Shown here in pieces: positions 48,420 through 62,100 of a stretch of DNA of 64,000 nucleotides (positions are counted from its first letter, which is position 1; each line of letters opens with the position of its first letter). Where the stretch lies: the NCBI GenBank assembly GCA_947034895.1, contig OX344762.1, forward strand, positions 7,569,501 through 7,633,500, read 5' to 3'. Position numbers and translations under genes: made by a program. The notes under the pieces are model-generated. The model had not been told where the DNA came from. It ran no database searches and saw nothing but the letters and a program-made list of their open reading frames with translations. This stretch comes from Rhytidiadelphus loreus. Lineage: Eukaryota > Streptophyta > Bryopsida > Hypnales > Hylocomiaceae.

Positions 48420-49954
48420 GCATGGTGCAGTTGCGGCTTTGGGATACACTAGTTGCAGGAGGCTATGGGCCGCATCAACAATTTTGTTTCGACTGTTTTT
48501 TGGATTTCAGAGTAGATGGATTATTTTGGATCTGTGTGCGGCACTTTGAGTCTTTGAAGGACAAGAATCCTTCATATGCGCCCACGGAAACTCGCTTCTA
48601 GAACTTGATGGGTTGAGGATTAAGCCATAAGTTAGTTGCTTGTCTCCCCGTTCTGTGGAATTACCTGTGCGGTACCTTACAGCAACTTGCTGGCCCAAGA
48701 GAGTGCCAGTTACCTACGTTTTAGTCCATTATTCCCTTGTCCCTTTTTCCTGAAATTCGGTCCCGAGCATTCTGATTTATGGTAATCCGGCTGATACATG
48801 TCAAGAGGTCCAAACAAACGTAAACTGAGACAGAATCATCAGATTGTAGTATTCTCACAATGTTGACCACTTTTCTAATGGACTGTGACTTCAAAGGTGT
48901 GATTCTAGCAGCAAACGACTGTGGCTCTCTTGTCTCGATGTCTCATTAAGGTAAAGTTCCCTTTAACAGTGCAAAGAAGTTTGTGGCGTATGTGCACATG
49001 ATGAGAATTAATCTCGAAATGTTTTAGTTGTTACCAACTGCAAGTGGAACCCAATGCAATTTGTTTCGTATTTCTCGGAGTTGTGAAACGTCAAAGTCAC
49101 TTGTGTCTTCCTAAACTAGACGATGCTTATTCTGACCTTCCTAACTCCAAGACTCTTCCACAAATGGAATCTTAGCATTTTCGTTGGTTTAAGATTTCCT
49201 GCTAATTGAATGGCATTCCGATTTATTACAGATAAGTTATATAGATTTATGATTAAAGTTTTAGATTTTATGATTTAGAAAGCCAGGTGGAGTTGGGACA
49301 TCTACCTTATGTGTGAGTCCCAACTGGAATGAGTAGCCCCCAAGGGATGAACGTTGCTGGGAATGCCAAGGCATTACTTTCGACGTAGCAGGTGGAGACA
49401 GAGGCAACGCTCTCATGTTAATGCTTTTGCTGGGTGCTGATCCTTCGACTTCATCCATCTTCTCGTTGTGCTTGCCTTGATGTGTAATATGGCCTGTGTC
49501 GTTGCCAGTAGTTGTTGTCAAATCTTATCATCGTCCTAGCATTTTCTTATTCATGGCGTAGATTTTTAGTGTAGTATATGTCATTGCTACAAGAATAAGT
49601 GCTCAACCTATGCTTAATCCGCTCTTGTTGTCTACTTTCCTAAGACAAGATCCACATTGACGACTCCTTCAGTTCCTTTGTACATTCAGGTCATTTAAAT
49701 TTGTGCTGTTGAAGGGATTGTGCTGTGGATACAAGTGAGTATCAGTAGTAATTGGTATCAAACCTTTTTATTCGCAACACTTACGGTCTCAGCTTTTTCA
49801 CTATGACAGAATTTGAGTGTGACAAATGTGTTACAGTGAATGGTAGTGTGGCAAGTGTGCAGGATATTTTCGAAGGTCATTTAAGAGGTCATAATCAAGA
49901 GGTTCGAGTATATTTGGGATTGGAGAGGTGTGATTGTAGGGTAAGGAACTGACG
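48420..49954. other. Intergenic region between La and COQ10
   Basis: La 3' untranslated region followed by the probable promoter and leader of the COQ10-like gene. Small open frames have no family signature. Confidence 0.5.
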
Positions 49955-52192
49955 ATGAAAGCGCCGTCCTGGGGAGGCAGAGTGGCATTGAGGTCCATGG
50001 GAAAGTTGTTGATGGACCAGTACCGGCCATGCCCAGTCCTTTGTCAACCACAGGGTCATCATCGAAGGTTGATGACACACTCCAGTTGCAGGGTCATGGG
50101 GTTTTTGAATGGGAAATGGGGTCAAGGGTTGCTGATGCAGAGGATGTTGCCGACTACGACGTCTTGGGGTCGTCAATTGCAACAGGAGCATGGTTTTTTG
50201 AGTATTGGAGATGGAGATGAAGACAGTGGATTGTCAAAGCATTTTGAAGAGGATCGTGTCTTTGGGTACATGTCTTGAGTCTCCCTCTTTGATTGGTTTG
50301 TCCACCTCGATGTTGAGAAAAGGAGGTTAGGGTTTGCAGCAGTGGACAATCCTTATGACCTTATGTTGAGAAAGGAAATTAGGGTTGCAGTAGCCGATGA
50401 TTCTTATGACCATCATATTTGTTAGGTTCATTAAGCGGATAGAATGCTGGAGTGATTTCGGACGATGAATATATATATATATATATATATATTAGAACGG
50501 GGTATTGGCGTTCATAACCTAAGAAGCTCAAAATTGGGCCTCGTGTTTGTTTTTTGTAGCAGTTTGAAGTAGGTCATATGGGGACTTTCTTTAATCCAAT
50601 TTAATTTACTTTTTTTGCATCATTACATACAGTGTTCTTCACTGATTCAAAGAATGTGGTCTGAGTGGCTCTAGCCCTGAAGATTTAGATGGGACTGAAA
50701 TGGAAATAGGTGTGTATGGGGCTATTACTGGTTTCAATACGAGTGGTATCTCTTCTGCAATTTGCATAAATCTGTCCCGGATAGCATTGAAAAGGTACTT
50801 TTTAAAAGGGTTTTGAGGCAGCTCATGAATGTTAAGCTTGTGTCACTGCTCTGCTATCACTTATATTCTGAAAATGGGTAGGCCTGCAGGTACACACCAG
50901 AGCAGGTATATGATGTGGTGGCAGGTGTTGATTTATATGAGGAGTTTGTGCCATGGTGTCTCAAATCAAAAGTGTTGTTGCGCAAAGACAATGGAATGGA
51001 AGCTGAATTAGAAATTGGATATAAGATGTTTGTTGAAAGATATATCTCTCATGTTGAGCTTAAGCCACCAAGCCTTATCAGGGTGTTCACTCATCACCTC
51101 TTTGTGTGTTGATTTTGTACGTTGTAGTATTAGCAAACCAATTGCCGCTCCAATTAGACCAAGAGATCCAAATCACGCCTTATGTTTAATATTTTTAAAG
51201 CAGTATTAAGTAAGTCATATAGAGCCTTTCTTTTGACCGACTTTATATATATCTTTTGACCAACCAACACAGAGAGGTGATGAAATTTGGCCCCATATAA
51301 ATTATATTTTTTTTGCAATGCAGCGTATCAAATTTTTTGTTTTGTTTTTATGGAGTTTATTTTGACACCGTGAATTCTTGGTCCTTGAGACGTCATGTGT
51401 GACTTGTGTCATGTTTGCAAAGCCTTTCTCGTAGAGGACAAATACATAAGCCAATTTTTTCTTCTAATGTCCACATTCTATTTTAGAACTGATTCAATGT
51501 TTGTCTTGAAGAATGGATGATTGACTTTTGGGTCGTGTGTGCATTTTGCAAAGCAGTCAACAGTTTCAGAAAGTGCTCTTTTCGACTTCTTAAACAATGA
51601 GTGGCATTTCAAGCCTGGCCCTACCTCAGAGTCTTGTCATCTCCATTTTGCAGTTGATTTCCAGTTTAAATCAGCACTATATCGACAAGTATGCTCTTTC
51701 ATTCAATCATATTTTAAGAGTTGATTGTAAGCATTACAAAAAATCTGAACCTTGAACAAGGCTGTTTAACTTTCGGCACCCAGTGCAAAATACAGAAGAA
51801 GAAGAAAATCTATATTTCAAAAAATAAATTTTCTCCAAAAGATATATAACTTTTTCTTTTTCTTTTTTGAAATTGTCAAATTGACGTGGCACTAGTAGTG
51901 CCACAGTAGTTTATGAAAAAAAAATTAATTAATTTTTTAATAATTTTTTAGTTGTAATTGTGCCTATTGCATGGTATCTCATGGCCCTTTTCTGGGTTCA
52001 GATTTTTGTAATGATAAGGAGGTTCATGTGTTGACTTATCATCAATGCAATTTTTGTTAAAATGTTATGTTGGATATAACAATGTAGGTGGCACACCTAT
52101 TCTTTAATGAAGTTCAAGCCCGCCTTGTTGATTCTTTTGATAATCGGTGTAAAGTTGTCTATGGTCCCAATTCCAAAAGTGCGATGAGGTAA
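49955..52192 (+). CDS. COQ10: COQ10-like coenzyme Q-binding protein (START/polyketide-cyclase domain)
   Basis: Mitochondrial inner-membrane-associated protein that binds ubiquinone and supports its use in respiration. Four exons: 49955-50265, 50890-51082, 51557-51688, 52088-52192. Phases agree (2, 0, 0), giving 246 residues; the plant protein is about 256. The first 85 residues are Arg/Gln/Ser-rich and nearly lack acids, as in mitochondrial presequences. The conserved part starts at GDEDSGLSKHFEEDRVFGYT and runs through VVAGVDLYEEFVPWC, AELEIGYKMFVERYISHVEL, LFDFLNNEWHFKPGPT, LHFAVDFQFKSALYRQ and FDNRCKVVYGP. The stop in exon 4 directly follows SAMR; a donor-like GTAATT overlaps it, so a further short exon is possible. 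The start codon is less certain than the domain. A (TA)n run at 50466-50492 lies in intron 1. Confidence 0.93.
50466..50492. repeat. (TA)n microsatellite in COQ10 intron 1
   Basis: About thirteen TA dinucleotides. Confidence 0.9.
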
Positions 52193-53646
52193 TTATGACA
52201 ATGATACAATTGACATATCACTGTTATAATTTTAAGATGTAATGAATAGAAGGAATTTTCAATTTTAATGTAATAAATTACGTTTATAAATATTGGTGAT
52301 AGCAACTATGAATCTACTTATAAAGATGTTTATAATTCAAAATCTAAAACTTTTGTTTACAAATTTTGCTAAATTAATAGCAATATATCTTAACAAAATT
52401 TCAAATCAAGATATGAATCAAGGCATTGAAGGATTAAAACTTATACATTTGGAACATTTTTATTTGCATTTGGAAGGTCAAAATTTGGCTTGGGCTAAAT
52501 TATACTACCAACATATATCATCTTCACTTATGAAGTTTTCACATATAAGCCTAAAGTTTCTATGAAATATAGACCATATAATTCCTTATTGTAACTTGCA
52601 TCACATCACAAAAGAAAAAAAAATTGTACATATTTTGTATTTAACATGATATGTTTTAAATGTTTTAAAAGTGTACACGATTGATTTTATATTAAGAAAA
52701 AAATTGAAATCTTGAAGACTAATAGAAAGCATATATTTTAGGTATGAAGAATATTAAGAATATTCTTTGATTAGTATGAATAGTAAGAAGAGGGCTTTAG
52801 ACCACTTCTTTGACTCATATGCTTCCCACTTTTATTTTTATGTTACTTTTGTATGCAACAGTATATTGTTGCAATGCTACATAACCCCATGAAGGCATGT
52901 GGATTGGGTAGTCCCAGTTTGTGACATTAAAAAGGTCTAGGCGTAACATTTTCCTAGTTCTAAAATTTTATTTTTAAATTTTTTGCTACTGAACCAAAGA
53001 TTTTCAAGCATTGTTTTGCAGTGAAAATTGCACTTTATGTCACATTGCTTGCTTCTTGATGTAGTTCATTTCTGTATCTTCAAGAAATTAAATCCCAAAT
53101 GTGAATTTGAATGTTGTTAGGAAAAAAGATAAAGAGTAACATATTTGACATCCCAAGGAGTGCAAATACAATACTTCCTATTCCATGTGGTTCAAAGGAT
53201 TGCATTTTTTTGTGGCTATTAGCATCTTGAGTACATAAATTTCAGGTAATTGAAATCCATCCTTAAATTTATTGTGGGAATTGCATCTTCATATCCTTTA
53301 CCTCCATCAGAAACTCAACATATGCTGAATTTTTATTGACAAAAATGCTATGTCTGGGTATGAAAATGCTAGCATGTGAGTCTTAAATACATGTATAAGT
53401 AGATATCATACAACCATTAAACGTACTTATAATATAAACACCTATAATATAGGTATCTATAACATAGTTATATTATAACCATGAAAGATTTCTATAATAT
53501 AGACACCTATAACATAGGTGTATAGTCTTTTAGGCTCACGGGATGATGTTCCTAAGCTCACATAATAGCAACCCTCCCTTTATTGATTAAACAAAAGCTA
53601 GAAAGTCTCTATTGATGTTAATACATTTGCAAATGTTCTATAGTGC
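52193..53646. other. AT-rich intergenic sequence
   Basis: No gene recognised. At 53430-53525 short palindromic units (ACACCTATAATATAGGT, ACACCTATAACATAGGT) are repeated and could fold. A 90-codon open frame at 52293-52565 has random AT-rich composition. Confidence 0.5.
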
Positions 53647-53806
53647 TTAACCTTGGAAAAATGTGATCTAGTCACCAAGGTAGTCAATCAAAATGATCAT
53701 ATTTGTCGACAAATGTGGATGAATAGGCACATTTTTTTTGTTTCTACAATTTCTTTGAAATTCATTTGCCTAACACTTTTAGTCCTTGGCATCATTATTT
53801 GGTTAA
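53647..53806. mobile_element. Short TTAA MITE
   Basis: It starts TTAACCTTGGAAAAATG and ends GGTTAA. The right half matches the fragment at 10625-10700. The ACCAAGGTAGT block is shared with 54048-54195 and 58241-58381. Confidence 0.6.
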
Positions 53807-54047
53807 TTTGATGTCTCTTTCTTTTAAGTGTTTGTCTAAACAAGAATGAGAATTGATACCAAATGGAATGCCATCAACATCTTGACACTTTGGTTCATAA
53901 TGTCTTTGCATAGCATTTACTGCAATTGATGTTGAAGGGATTTGATAATGGTGTTGATACACACACTTAGTGTAATCAATAGTGTATCTGAAGATATTGG
54001 ATATGTACAAAACATTCTCTCAAATTTTGAAGATCTTATCAACATAC

Positions 54048-54195
54048 TTAACCCTTAAACAACGTTGAGGCTTAAAAGTGGTTGATGAATGACTTGATTT
54101 TTCACTATAGAAACAAAGAATGTACCTATTGGTCCAATAATCCAAACATTTTGGTAACTACCTTGGTCATGGGGGATGCGCCCCTTAAGGGTTAA
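54048..54195. mobile_element. Short TTAA MITE with perfect 11-bp ends
   Basis: 148 bp with TTAACCCTTAA at one end and its perfect complement at the other. It contains the GGTAACTACCTTGGTCATG and AAGTGGTTGATGAATGACTT blocks shared with the other short elements. Confidence 0.8.
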
Positions 54196-54523
54196 ATTGT
54201 ACTTGCAAAATTCTCAATTTTCTTCTATGATCACATCATGTGCACAAGTTTTAAGAAAGTAGATTATGGTAAGCATTGTATAGAGTTCATTTAGATCATG
54301 AAAGGTTTTGTGGTTGAATTCAAGATATTATGTGGTACTCCATAGCTTTGTGATGAAGTAATTGATATTAGGCAAACATGAGAAAATAAGAGACTTGAAA
54401 AGACTCCAAGTACTCTTGGTTGACATGAGTTGTTGTCCAACCTGGTCTTTCGACCAACTCTCTCAACTCTCCATGTTATCTCTTGGTTGGTACACACTCC
54501 ATTCTATAGAATTTACTTCACCG

Positions 54524-54665
54524 TTAAATTAAAGGTCATTGTTGCCTTATTGATTGATTCAAAAATGATTCAATTTTTAAACCAATAGGTGTATTCCAAG
54601 TTTCTATACTAATAGAGAAAGTCATCCATTGGACAATTACTGTCCTTATGTCCTTCCAAGGTTAA
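54524..54665. mobile_element. Short TTAA MITE
   Basis: About 142 bp, left end TTAAATTAAAGGTC, right end GTCCTTCCAAGGTTAA. It shares AAAGTCATCCATTGGACAA with relatives. Confidence 0.65.
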
Positions 54666-56173
54666 TCTCTATTGGTAGTGTAATAGGAATCTCTAGATCT
54701 AAATGAACCTTGGCCTCCAAATAGTATAATGACAATCTTCATCATCTATCAACTACTCCGAGTATATGGATATGTTTTTTAGCAAGCATAACATTAAGTA
54801 GCATTAGAAGAGCTCACCCTTTATAAATTTTATTTTCTTATTGATTGAATACAACCTTTTCTAAGTCACTACTATTTATAGCTTAAAAATGAAATGCACA
54901 AATTGACATTTGATTCTTTGGACTAGAGGTATGAATCCTTCAACTCCTGAATGCTATGAGGAAGACCACTAAATTATGGGGATAGAACATCCTTTCATTT
55001 CATGATAAATATTTTGACTTTATTATAATCCAACTTTTGTCAAAGTCAATAATATTTCATTGCAATCTAGTTTTTAATAATTAATTTCCTATAACTCAAA
55101 ATGCAATGAAATAAATGGTAAAATGCAAAGAAAAAATAGATCAATCTAGAAAAATATTATAGAGTAGATCTTGTATTCAAATCAAGCATTTGTCAAATGT
55201 CAATGAAAAAAAAATTACTTATCATTATACTTTTATAAGCTATGAAGGTTTATAAACTCAATTTAGAGCAATATCTTTGATGGTAGCAATTTTGTGAAAA
55301 AATTTCACAACACAACTAGTCCAATATTAGTAACATTGCTTCAACTCCTATCAGTATGTAATTCTTCCGGGCATTATTTATTTCAGTCTTCAAAATATTT
55401 CTAGCACCCGAACACACCACTTTTAGAACATAGCTCAACTTATTTGGCCATGATTTGGCTCACAAATCAAAATGCAAAAGCCCTTCAAAGAATATAAATC
55501 ACACTGAACATCTAAGTCACCAATACTAATTGAAAATCATTTGAGAGTGATGTGTGATTTTGTTTAATGTATTCAAAATAAGAAAGTTTGAACAAATTAT
55601 AGCCACAAAGGCACAAATGGGTTATACATTCATTCTTCTCATTTTACGATAGTTTTTGTAAACTCTTCTTTTATCTTTGGATGACTATGTACACAACCTT
55701 GTCCAAAGACACATGGTGTCTTCATTCTTGATTGTACCAAATTCACTCATGCCGCATCGTAGAATGTTACATAGGAAAAATAAATGCCAACTCACTAAGT
55801 TGACTTAAAAGAGGACAACTTAAGTTAAAGAGATTGCATCAAATTTTCTTAGAAGTTTTGTGATTCCAAATCATGGCACAACATTATTTTAACATGAGTC
55901 CATAAGTTGCAACTTGGAACCACCTCAAAATAGAAACCTTCACTTGACAACCCTTTTTCAGCTTTTGCTAATGTGGTTCAAGCCTAAAATATGTGATAGG
56001 CAAACTTTTTGCTTTGTTAAATTATTTGGATTGTCATTGTTCAATTAGGAATAAGAAGGTGGATTTATGACAAGAAAACATAACCTATTTCTTTTTTAAT
56101 GTAGTTCATGATCAAATAGAGGTAAAACCATCATAAAGAAAGATTAAGTTTGACATGCAATTGCAAAGAGTGA
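54666..56173. other. AT-rich intergenic sequence downstream of TOM40
   Basis: No gene or clear element recognised; includes the 3' flank of TOM40. Confidence 0.5.
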
Positions 56174-59100
56174 TTAATCTCCTAGTGTTAAACCAAATCC
56201 AAATTTGTAGTCTTTCCTTCTATGGTCAAGCTGCAAAACATAACATTCAAATGTGTTACTTGACGTATAGATTATATATATTTTGTGAAAATACATTGTT
56301 CTAATAAAAGAGCAATTTAAGATGGGTGTTTTATAATTTAATGTGGTGATTTTGTTCATTCTTTGGGTTGATTATTAAGAGATTTTTAGTAAAATTCAAA
56401 TCCATTGATATAGTTTAGCCACTTTTCTAACTAAACTCAATTTTTTTAACCTTTGGTCTTAAATCAAACATATTTTTCTTAGTATAGGCCATAAAATCAT
56501 AACTATTAATCTAACTAACCTCTGAAGAAAGCAAAATTGTAAGGCCGGATGAAAACTTCTCTTCTAAGTAAGCCGTTGTACATAGATTGGTGTCAGCCCT
56601 AGCTCTCAAACGGCACTACAAAAAAAATCACAAAGTAATGAATAAGTGCTCACATTTTGCTACTATTTCATAAAAACATTATATGCTATAGATTTCACAA
56701 ATCATAGCAATATTTCTTGAACCTCAAAGTATGAAAGCATCTCAAAGCATTTGTAAATATGCTAATGATAATTTGTATGACAATACATAAAAAATTGAAT
56801 AGACATTGTAACAATATGAATGATATTGCTCAAATCAAGTACTTGAAATAGATACATGACCTTCACCAATAAAAAAATTGATTATCCTACAATAGGAAAC
56901 AAACACTTCTATGTACAACAAGAATTAACAAAAGAAAAAAAATTACATGTTCACCCAATAGATAGTCATAGGCAAGACTTGTAATTGCCTCTCTAGTATT
57001 CCAATTGTAAATAAAGTCTGAAGCCACCGATACCTGAAATAATCAATCAATTTATATTGTAATAAAAGAGCTTATGAAGTTTGTGACATTACATCATTTT
57101 ACTAAAGTCAACAAGTTGAAACTATGACATCCAAAATGATTAATTTATATTATGTTATTGGTTGAATATCAACATTTATGTTTTTTCTTGCAATTTAATT
57201 TGTCATTACAAGAAATCTAAGGCCAAAAGAAGACCACGAGACAGCTAGTAGCTGATGCAAATAGACTTAAAAAATTATTAAAATTTACACATTCAAAAAA
57301 TTAATTAATTAATTAACTAATTTTCCAGGAACTAACTAGTAGTGCCTCATCAGTTTGGCGATTTCAAAAATAATTTTTTATTTTTATTTTATTTTTTGAA
57401 AAAAATATTTTTTATTTTTACATGTATTCTCATGTATGCACATTTACAATATTTTACTTTCAAACATGAGAATACATTGTAACGGCCTTCTTTTAGCCTG
57501 AAAGTTTTTTGTAATGTGAAACCAAAGAAGATATTTGTCCCTAATATCCAATACATTGTAAGAGACATTGTTCTACAACACGCATCATGCCTAAATAAAT
57601 GACATTAACACATGCCAAATTAATATAGGTTTAAAGTTAAGCATCATGGAAATTTTCCTTGTAATAGAAATTTTATTATCAATATAGATTTTACATTGAA
57701 TCTAGGATGATCAAAATGATGATATCCATGGACATAAAAAAACTTATAAAGATTACTTGTAAGTATAAAAGGTCTTGTTACAAGACATGTATTCTCATGT
57801 ATGCACATTTACAATATTTTGGCAATCCAATAAGACCAATACATACTACATATGTCAACCTGGCATTTAGGTTATGTTGATTTTAAATCTCACTTCTATA
57901 TTGTCAAAAGAAGTTTTCAACTAGGTTTCCAATAAAAGTGTTTAATATTGTTTGCAACTAAATCCAATATTGAATTCTTTGTAACATTTGGTCTACTCCT
58001 TACTACACAAGATGAAGGACCTTAATCCTTTAACCCTTAGTACTCGACATTCAAAATCTAGACAATGAGTAGAAAAGTTCCATGGGCTTTTTTGACCACA
58101 AAACTTCTTATTCATCCAAAATTATGCTTGACTTTTTTTCTAAACACTTCTTGTATGATGAATTTGATGAAATTGAAGTAATATATATTTATAAAGATAT
58201 AAACAAAAACATGCAAAAATTCAAGAAAGGATTGTGGTACTAAAGAATGTGGCCTCCCATGACTAAGGTAGTCACCACAACTACTTCGATTATTGGACCA
58301 ATAGATGCATTCTTGTTTCTACAATGAACAATGAAGTCATCCATTGACCACTTTTTGGCCTCAACGTCCTTCAAGGGTTAAAGACTAGACATTCAAATTT
58401 CAAACAACAAATCAACACAAATACATCCCAAACACACAAAAATGCATTTTTTCATCCATTAATTTTTTTGAAGATTCTTGTGTTAGTTTTTTTATAAAGA
58501 CTTTGTTTTACAAATATTCTATTATCCAAAAGGACATTGGTAGGTTAGGCCAAAAAAATAACATATTTTGTTCAAAAAAATGACCCTTCAAAAATGACTT
58601 GAATAAAAACATAAAATAAAATCTTAAAAAATTAATAAGATTAGAACTTGACATTTTGAACTTAAAGAGAGAAAATTTTAGTGACAATCACAAATATTCA
58701 ATCTACAATTGATTTAAGGAGTTTTCAATTTTTGGCTTAATTTTATTGAACAATATTGGTTTATGTAAAAAATGATCTTACCTTATGAATATGATCTATG
58801 GATAATATTTTACAACAATTGTTTGAGAGCCATCATTAAATCATCCTTCTAAGTTGCATTCTATAATACACCTTCACAATTTGGAAATCTGGACTACACC
58901 TAGTCCTTAAGGGATTAAGCTCACACTTCATTAATTTTTTAATATCTTGGTCAACTATACTTAGGTTGATAAGCAAGGTGAATGTCAAAAAGCTTGATTT
59001 CTAGAAACAACAAATAACAAACAACAACAGAAAATGCACAATCTGCCAACCTGGAAGAAATCATGTCAATAGAGTTTAAATCGAAATTACCTTGGCAGAT

Positions 59101-62100
59101 AATTTCTGAATGTACGTGCATTTTATGAGACCTTCAGAGTTCATGAGACCAGTGGTGATCTGCATGTCATAGTCATAGTTTGTGACACTTAAGAAAAGAT
59201 AATGTGTCACAACTTAGAGATTGATCACTAGTTAGTGTCAAATTGTAATCAACAATTCCTTTTTATAGTGGTGGTATTGTGATCACAAGAGTATTCAATT
59301 GCATACATGTCCTAAAAATCTAGCATTCTTATCCAATGATGCTTTAGGATGTCTTAAATAAACATTCAAGAATAAAAACATCACAGTATATTAAGAACTT
59401 GCAAGCATCTGATTGAAATAGATGTCATTGAAGTTGAGTAGCAAGAAACATTCATATTTGAAGTTTCAAGCAAGAGAAGAAAAATGCAAAAATTTGTGTA
59501 TTTTCTGGTAGGACTACCTTACCACGCTATCAGTTTTGTAGCGACCTGCAAGACTCATGCCTGATTTCCGTTGATGACCAAGCCATATCCCTTCTCCTCC
59601 AAATGACAAATTAGGCGTCACACTCTGCTCCACCACTAATTGATAGTAGTCAAGCTCTAAGAAATTTCACCTTTTAATCATACATATAAGTATTTTCACT
59701 CATAATATCAACACTGATCCTACAACTGTTTATGACAAGTCTGTTGGGGTAAATTGAATATCCATGAGCATGGGGTGAGGGCTACCCTTACTGCATTGTT
59801 TTGGTGGTACACTTTATGATGAACAGTAACTATGAACAACCACTTCTCAAAGTAAGTATTGCAAGTATGCCTGCATGGATATTTATTTCTGACTTGTCTA
59901 CAAGAACAAGCTTTCATATTGATTGTTCTGAGCTCAAGCAGATTGATGTCCTTCAGAGATAGACGCATTAGTGCGTGGGTTCAAATGATAAAAATAATGA
60001 GATTCATTTAGCTCTTTTATATCAAGGTAAGTTTATGATTCTCACCTGCATGTAGTTTACTCCATAGAAAGCATTATTCCCCATCATCAATTGAGCTTGA
60101 TAGTCGTTTCCCTGCAGCAATCTTTATCAGCACTCATAAAGAAAAGCTGGATAAGTATGGCAATTTTTTCAAAGATCTATGTTCCAGGACTATCAAATTC
60201 TACTTGAAATATTTCCTAATCGAAATGATTGATCACACTAAGTTGATGAGTCTTGCCACTTATGTCCTACAACACTCTTCTCATGACATCAGAATTGGCT
60301 TTTCTCAAAACTGTAGTTCAACAGGTTTAGCAATTTGCATAACCTAGAAATATCCTGCAGAAAAATAAATCCTATGACTCCATAAATTCCCTGCTGATTT
60401 TTTATCCACTCACTGGATTAAAATGTACCATGTCTAAATTTGTAATAATGGATGAAGCTAGTTAGTTACCTTGTAGTCAAAGTTGAACATGCCAACAGTA
60501 AAATGTGGCTCATTTGTAAGCTGCAATATTCAAGACTGGGTTCAGAGAGAGGACGGAAAAGTTCCAACAAAGCTTGACCATATGATTTGAATGTTTATTC
60601 TCAAAAAGGATAGGAACATCTATCTTGTTAGCCCTAGTTTCTATCTAAGATCAACAATCATTACTTTGGGAGCTCAGATGATATAACAAAGTACATGTTG
60701 CATTTGAAGTCAGAATGAGAGTAACATCTTACAAGCAATAAAATGGATATCAAATATCTCAAATGTCAGATAAGTGCTTAGGTATATATGCAGATCATCA
60801 AATTTCCAGATAAACAGCTCCATAGTAATATGTGCTTGAAATCACTAAGAACTCATTGCTGTTATCAATCCTTGCTACTGAACATGATGTACACAATACT
60901 TATAATGTATGGTACCATAGCTTTCATAGAGCACTAAACTTTGACCTGGCAATAAAAAAATTTCCTGGTAGAAACAAACCTGGGCATTTGCTTTTATTGA
61001 AAATCGACCATTGACATCATACTTCACTCGAGCTGACATTCGCCCATCTGATAGAATACGTCCCATCATCAGGACTATGTCCATCTTACCCTGCAAGTTG
61101 GGATGAAATATTACAGCTCCAAATGCAACATACCTTGTGAATACTTTTAAATCAAATTTGGTGCAAAAATTGGTTCTCTTGTATTCATTGAAGCTAAGCC
61201 AGAAACAAAATATCCGATATCATTTAACTTCACCAATGTATGAAACAGAATTGTTGAAGATCCGGACCTTTTGGTCAATAAGATTAGCGCCGAGCTCAAA
61301 GTGAGCGGCTGACTGTTTAACCACAGGGCCGGTGATACTACCGGGCACGTCTACCGAACCCATAAACAAACTGCATACCAAATGTGAAGCTGCTTTTTTA
61401 AATGAAGAATTGTTTGCAAAATGCAAATATAGTTGAATGAGCCAGAACAGTATAAGCTTGAAAACATCAACACAAGGATACTATTCTTGTGAACACTGAG
61501 GGATGTCACGTATAGATAACTTCACTGTGTTATGTAGTTCTCAGATCATGGTGTTACTGAATCAACGCCTGATTAATGTGCAATGTGATGAAATGTGAAT
61601 ATTGACAAGTATTGGCAGAATGTCACAACAATTATTATTGTTACTCTCAATGCCAGGTGAAGCTAATGATATGAAGTTATCTAACAGACATCGTGATGAT
61701 AAATAAAGAAGAAGATAAGCATTTTATACGTTATAATGCAAATTCCGTAGATCTTGAGATCCTTACCTATTGCTCAGTGCAAATTTCTTATTCAACGATC
61801 TGGTCACGTCGAAGCGTAAGCCTTCGAACAACTCTGGCTTCAAGGACACTGAAATTGCAAACACTCATTATCAAATAAATTTCTGCTAAAACCCTGATCC
61901 AGTGTCAATGAGAGAAGTGACGATGCTCGACACATCATGTTCGAGTATTTCTTGAAATCATTTTAAGAAATGACATATTAATTCAGACGCTCCACAAGGT
62001 TACCCTCGCTTTGGAAGCTAAAGACGAGCAGATCTTCATGAATGTACACATCGCAATTCATCAGACAACACATTTACAAGACGTTTGGAATTTGTACAAG

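Noticed and set aside
52293..52565. 90-codon open frame after COQ10
   Set aside because: Ile/Leu/Asn/Lys-rich composition typical of random AT-rich DNA, with no upstream or downstream exon support.
59523..59624. An apparent one-base frameshift in TOM40 exon 7
   Set aside because: Caused by my own miscopy at a line boundary. Recounting the bases gives an intact 34-codon exon.
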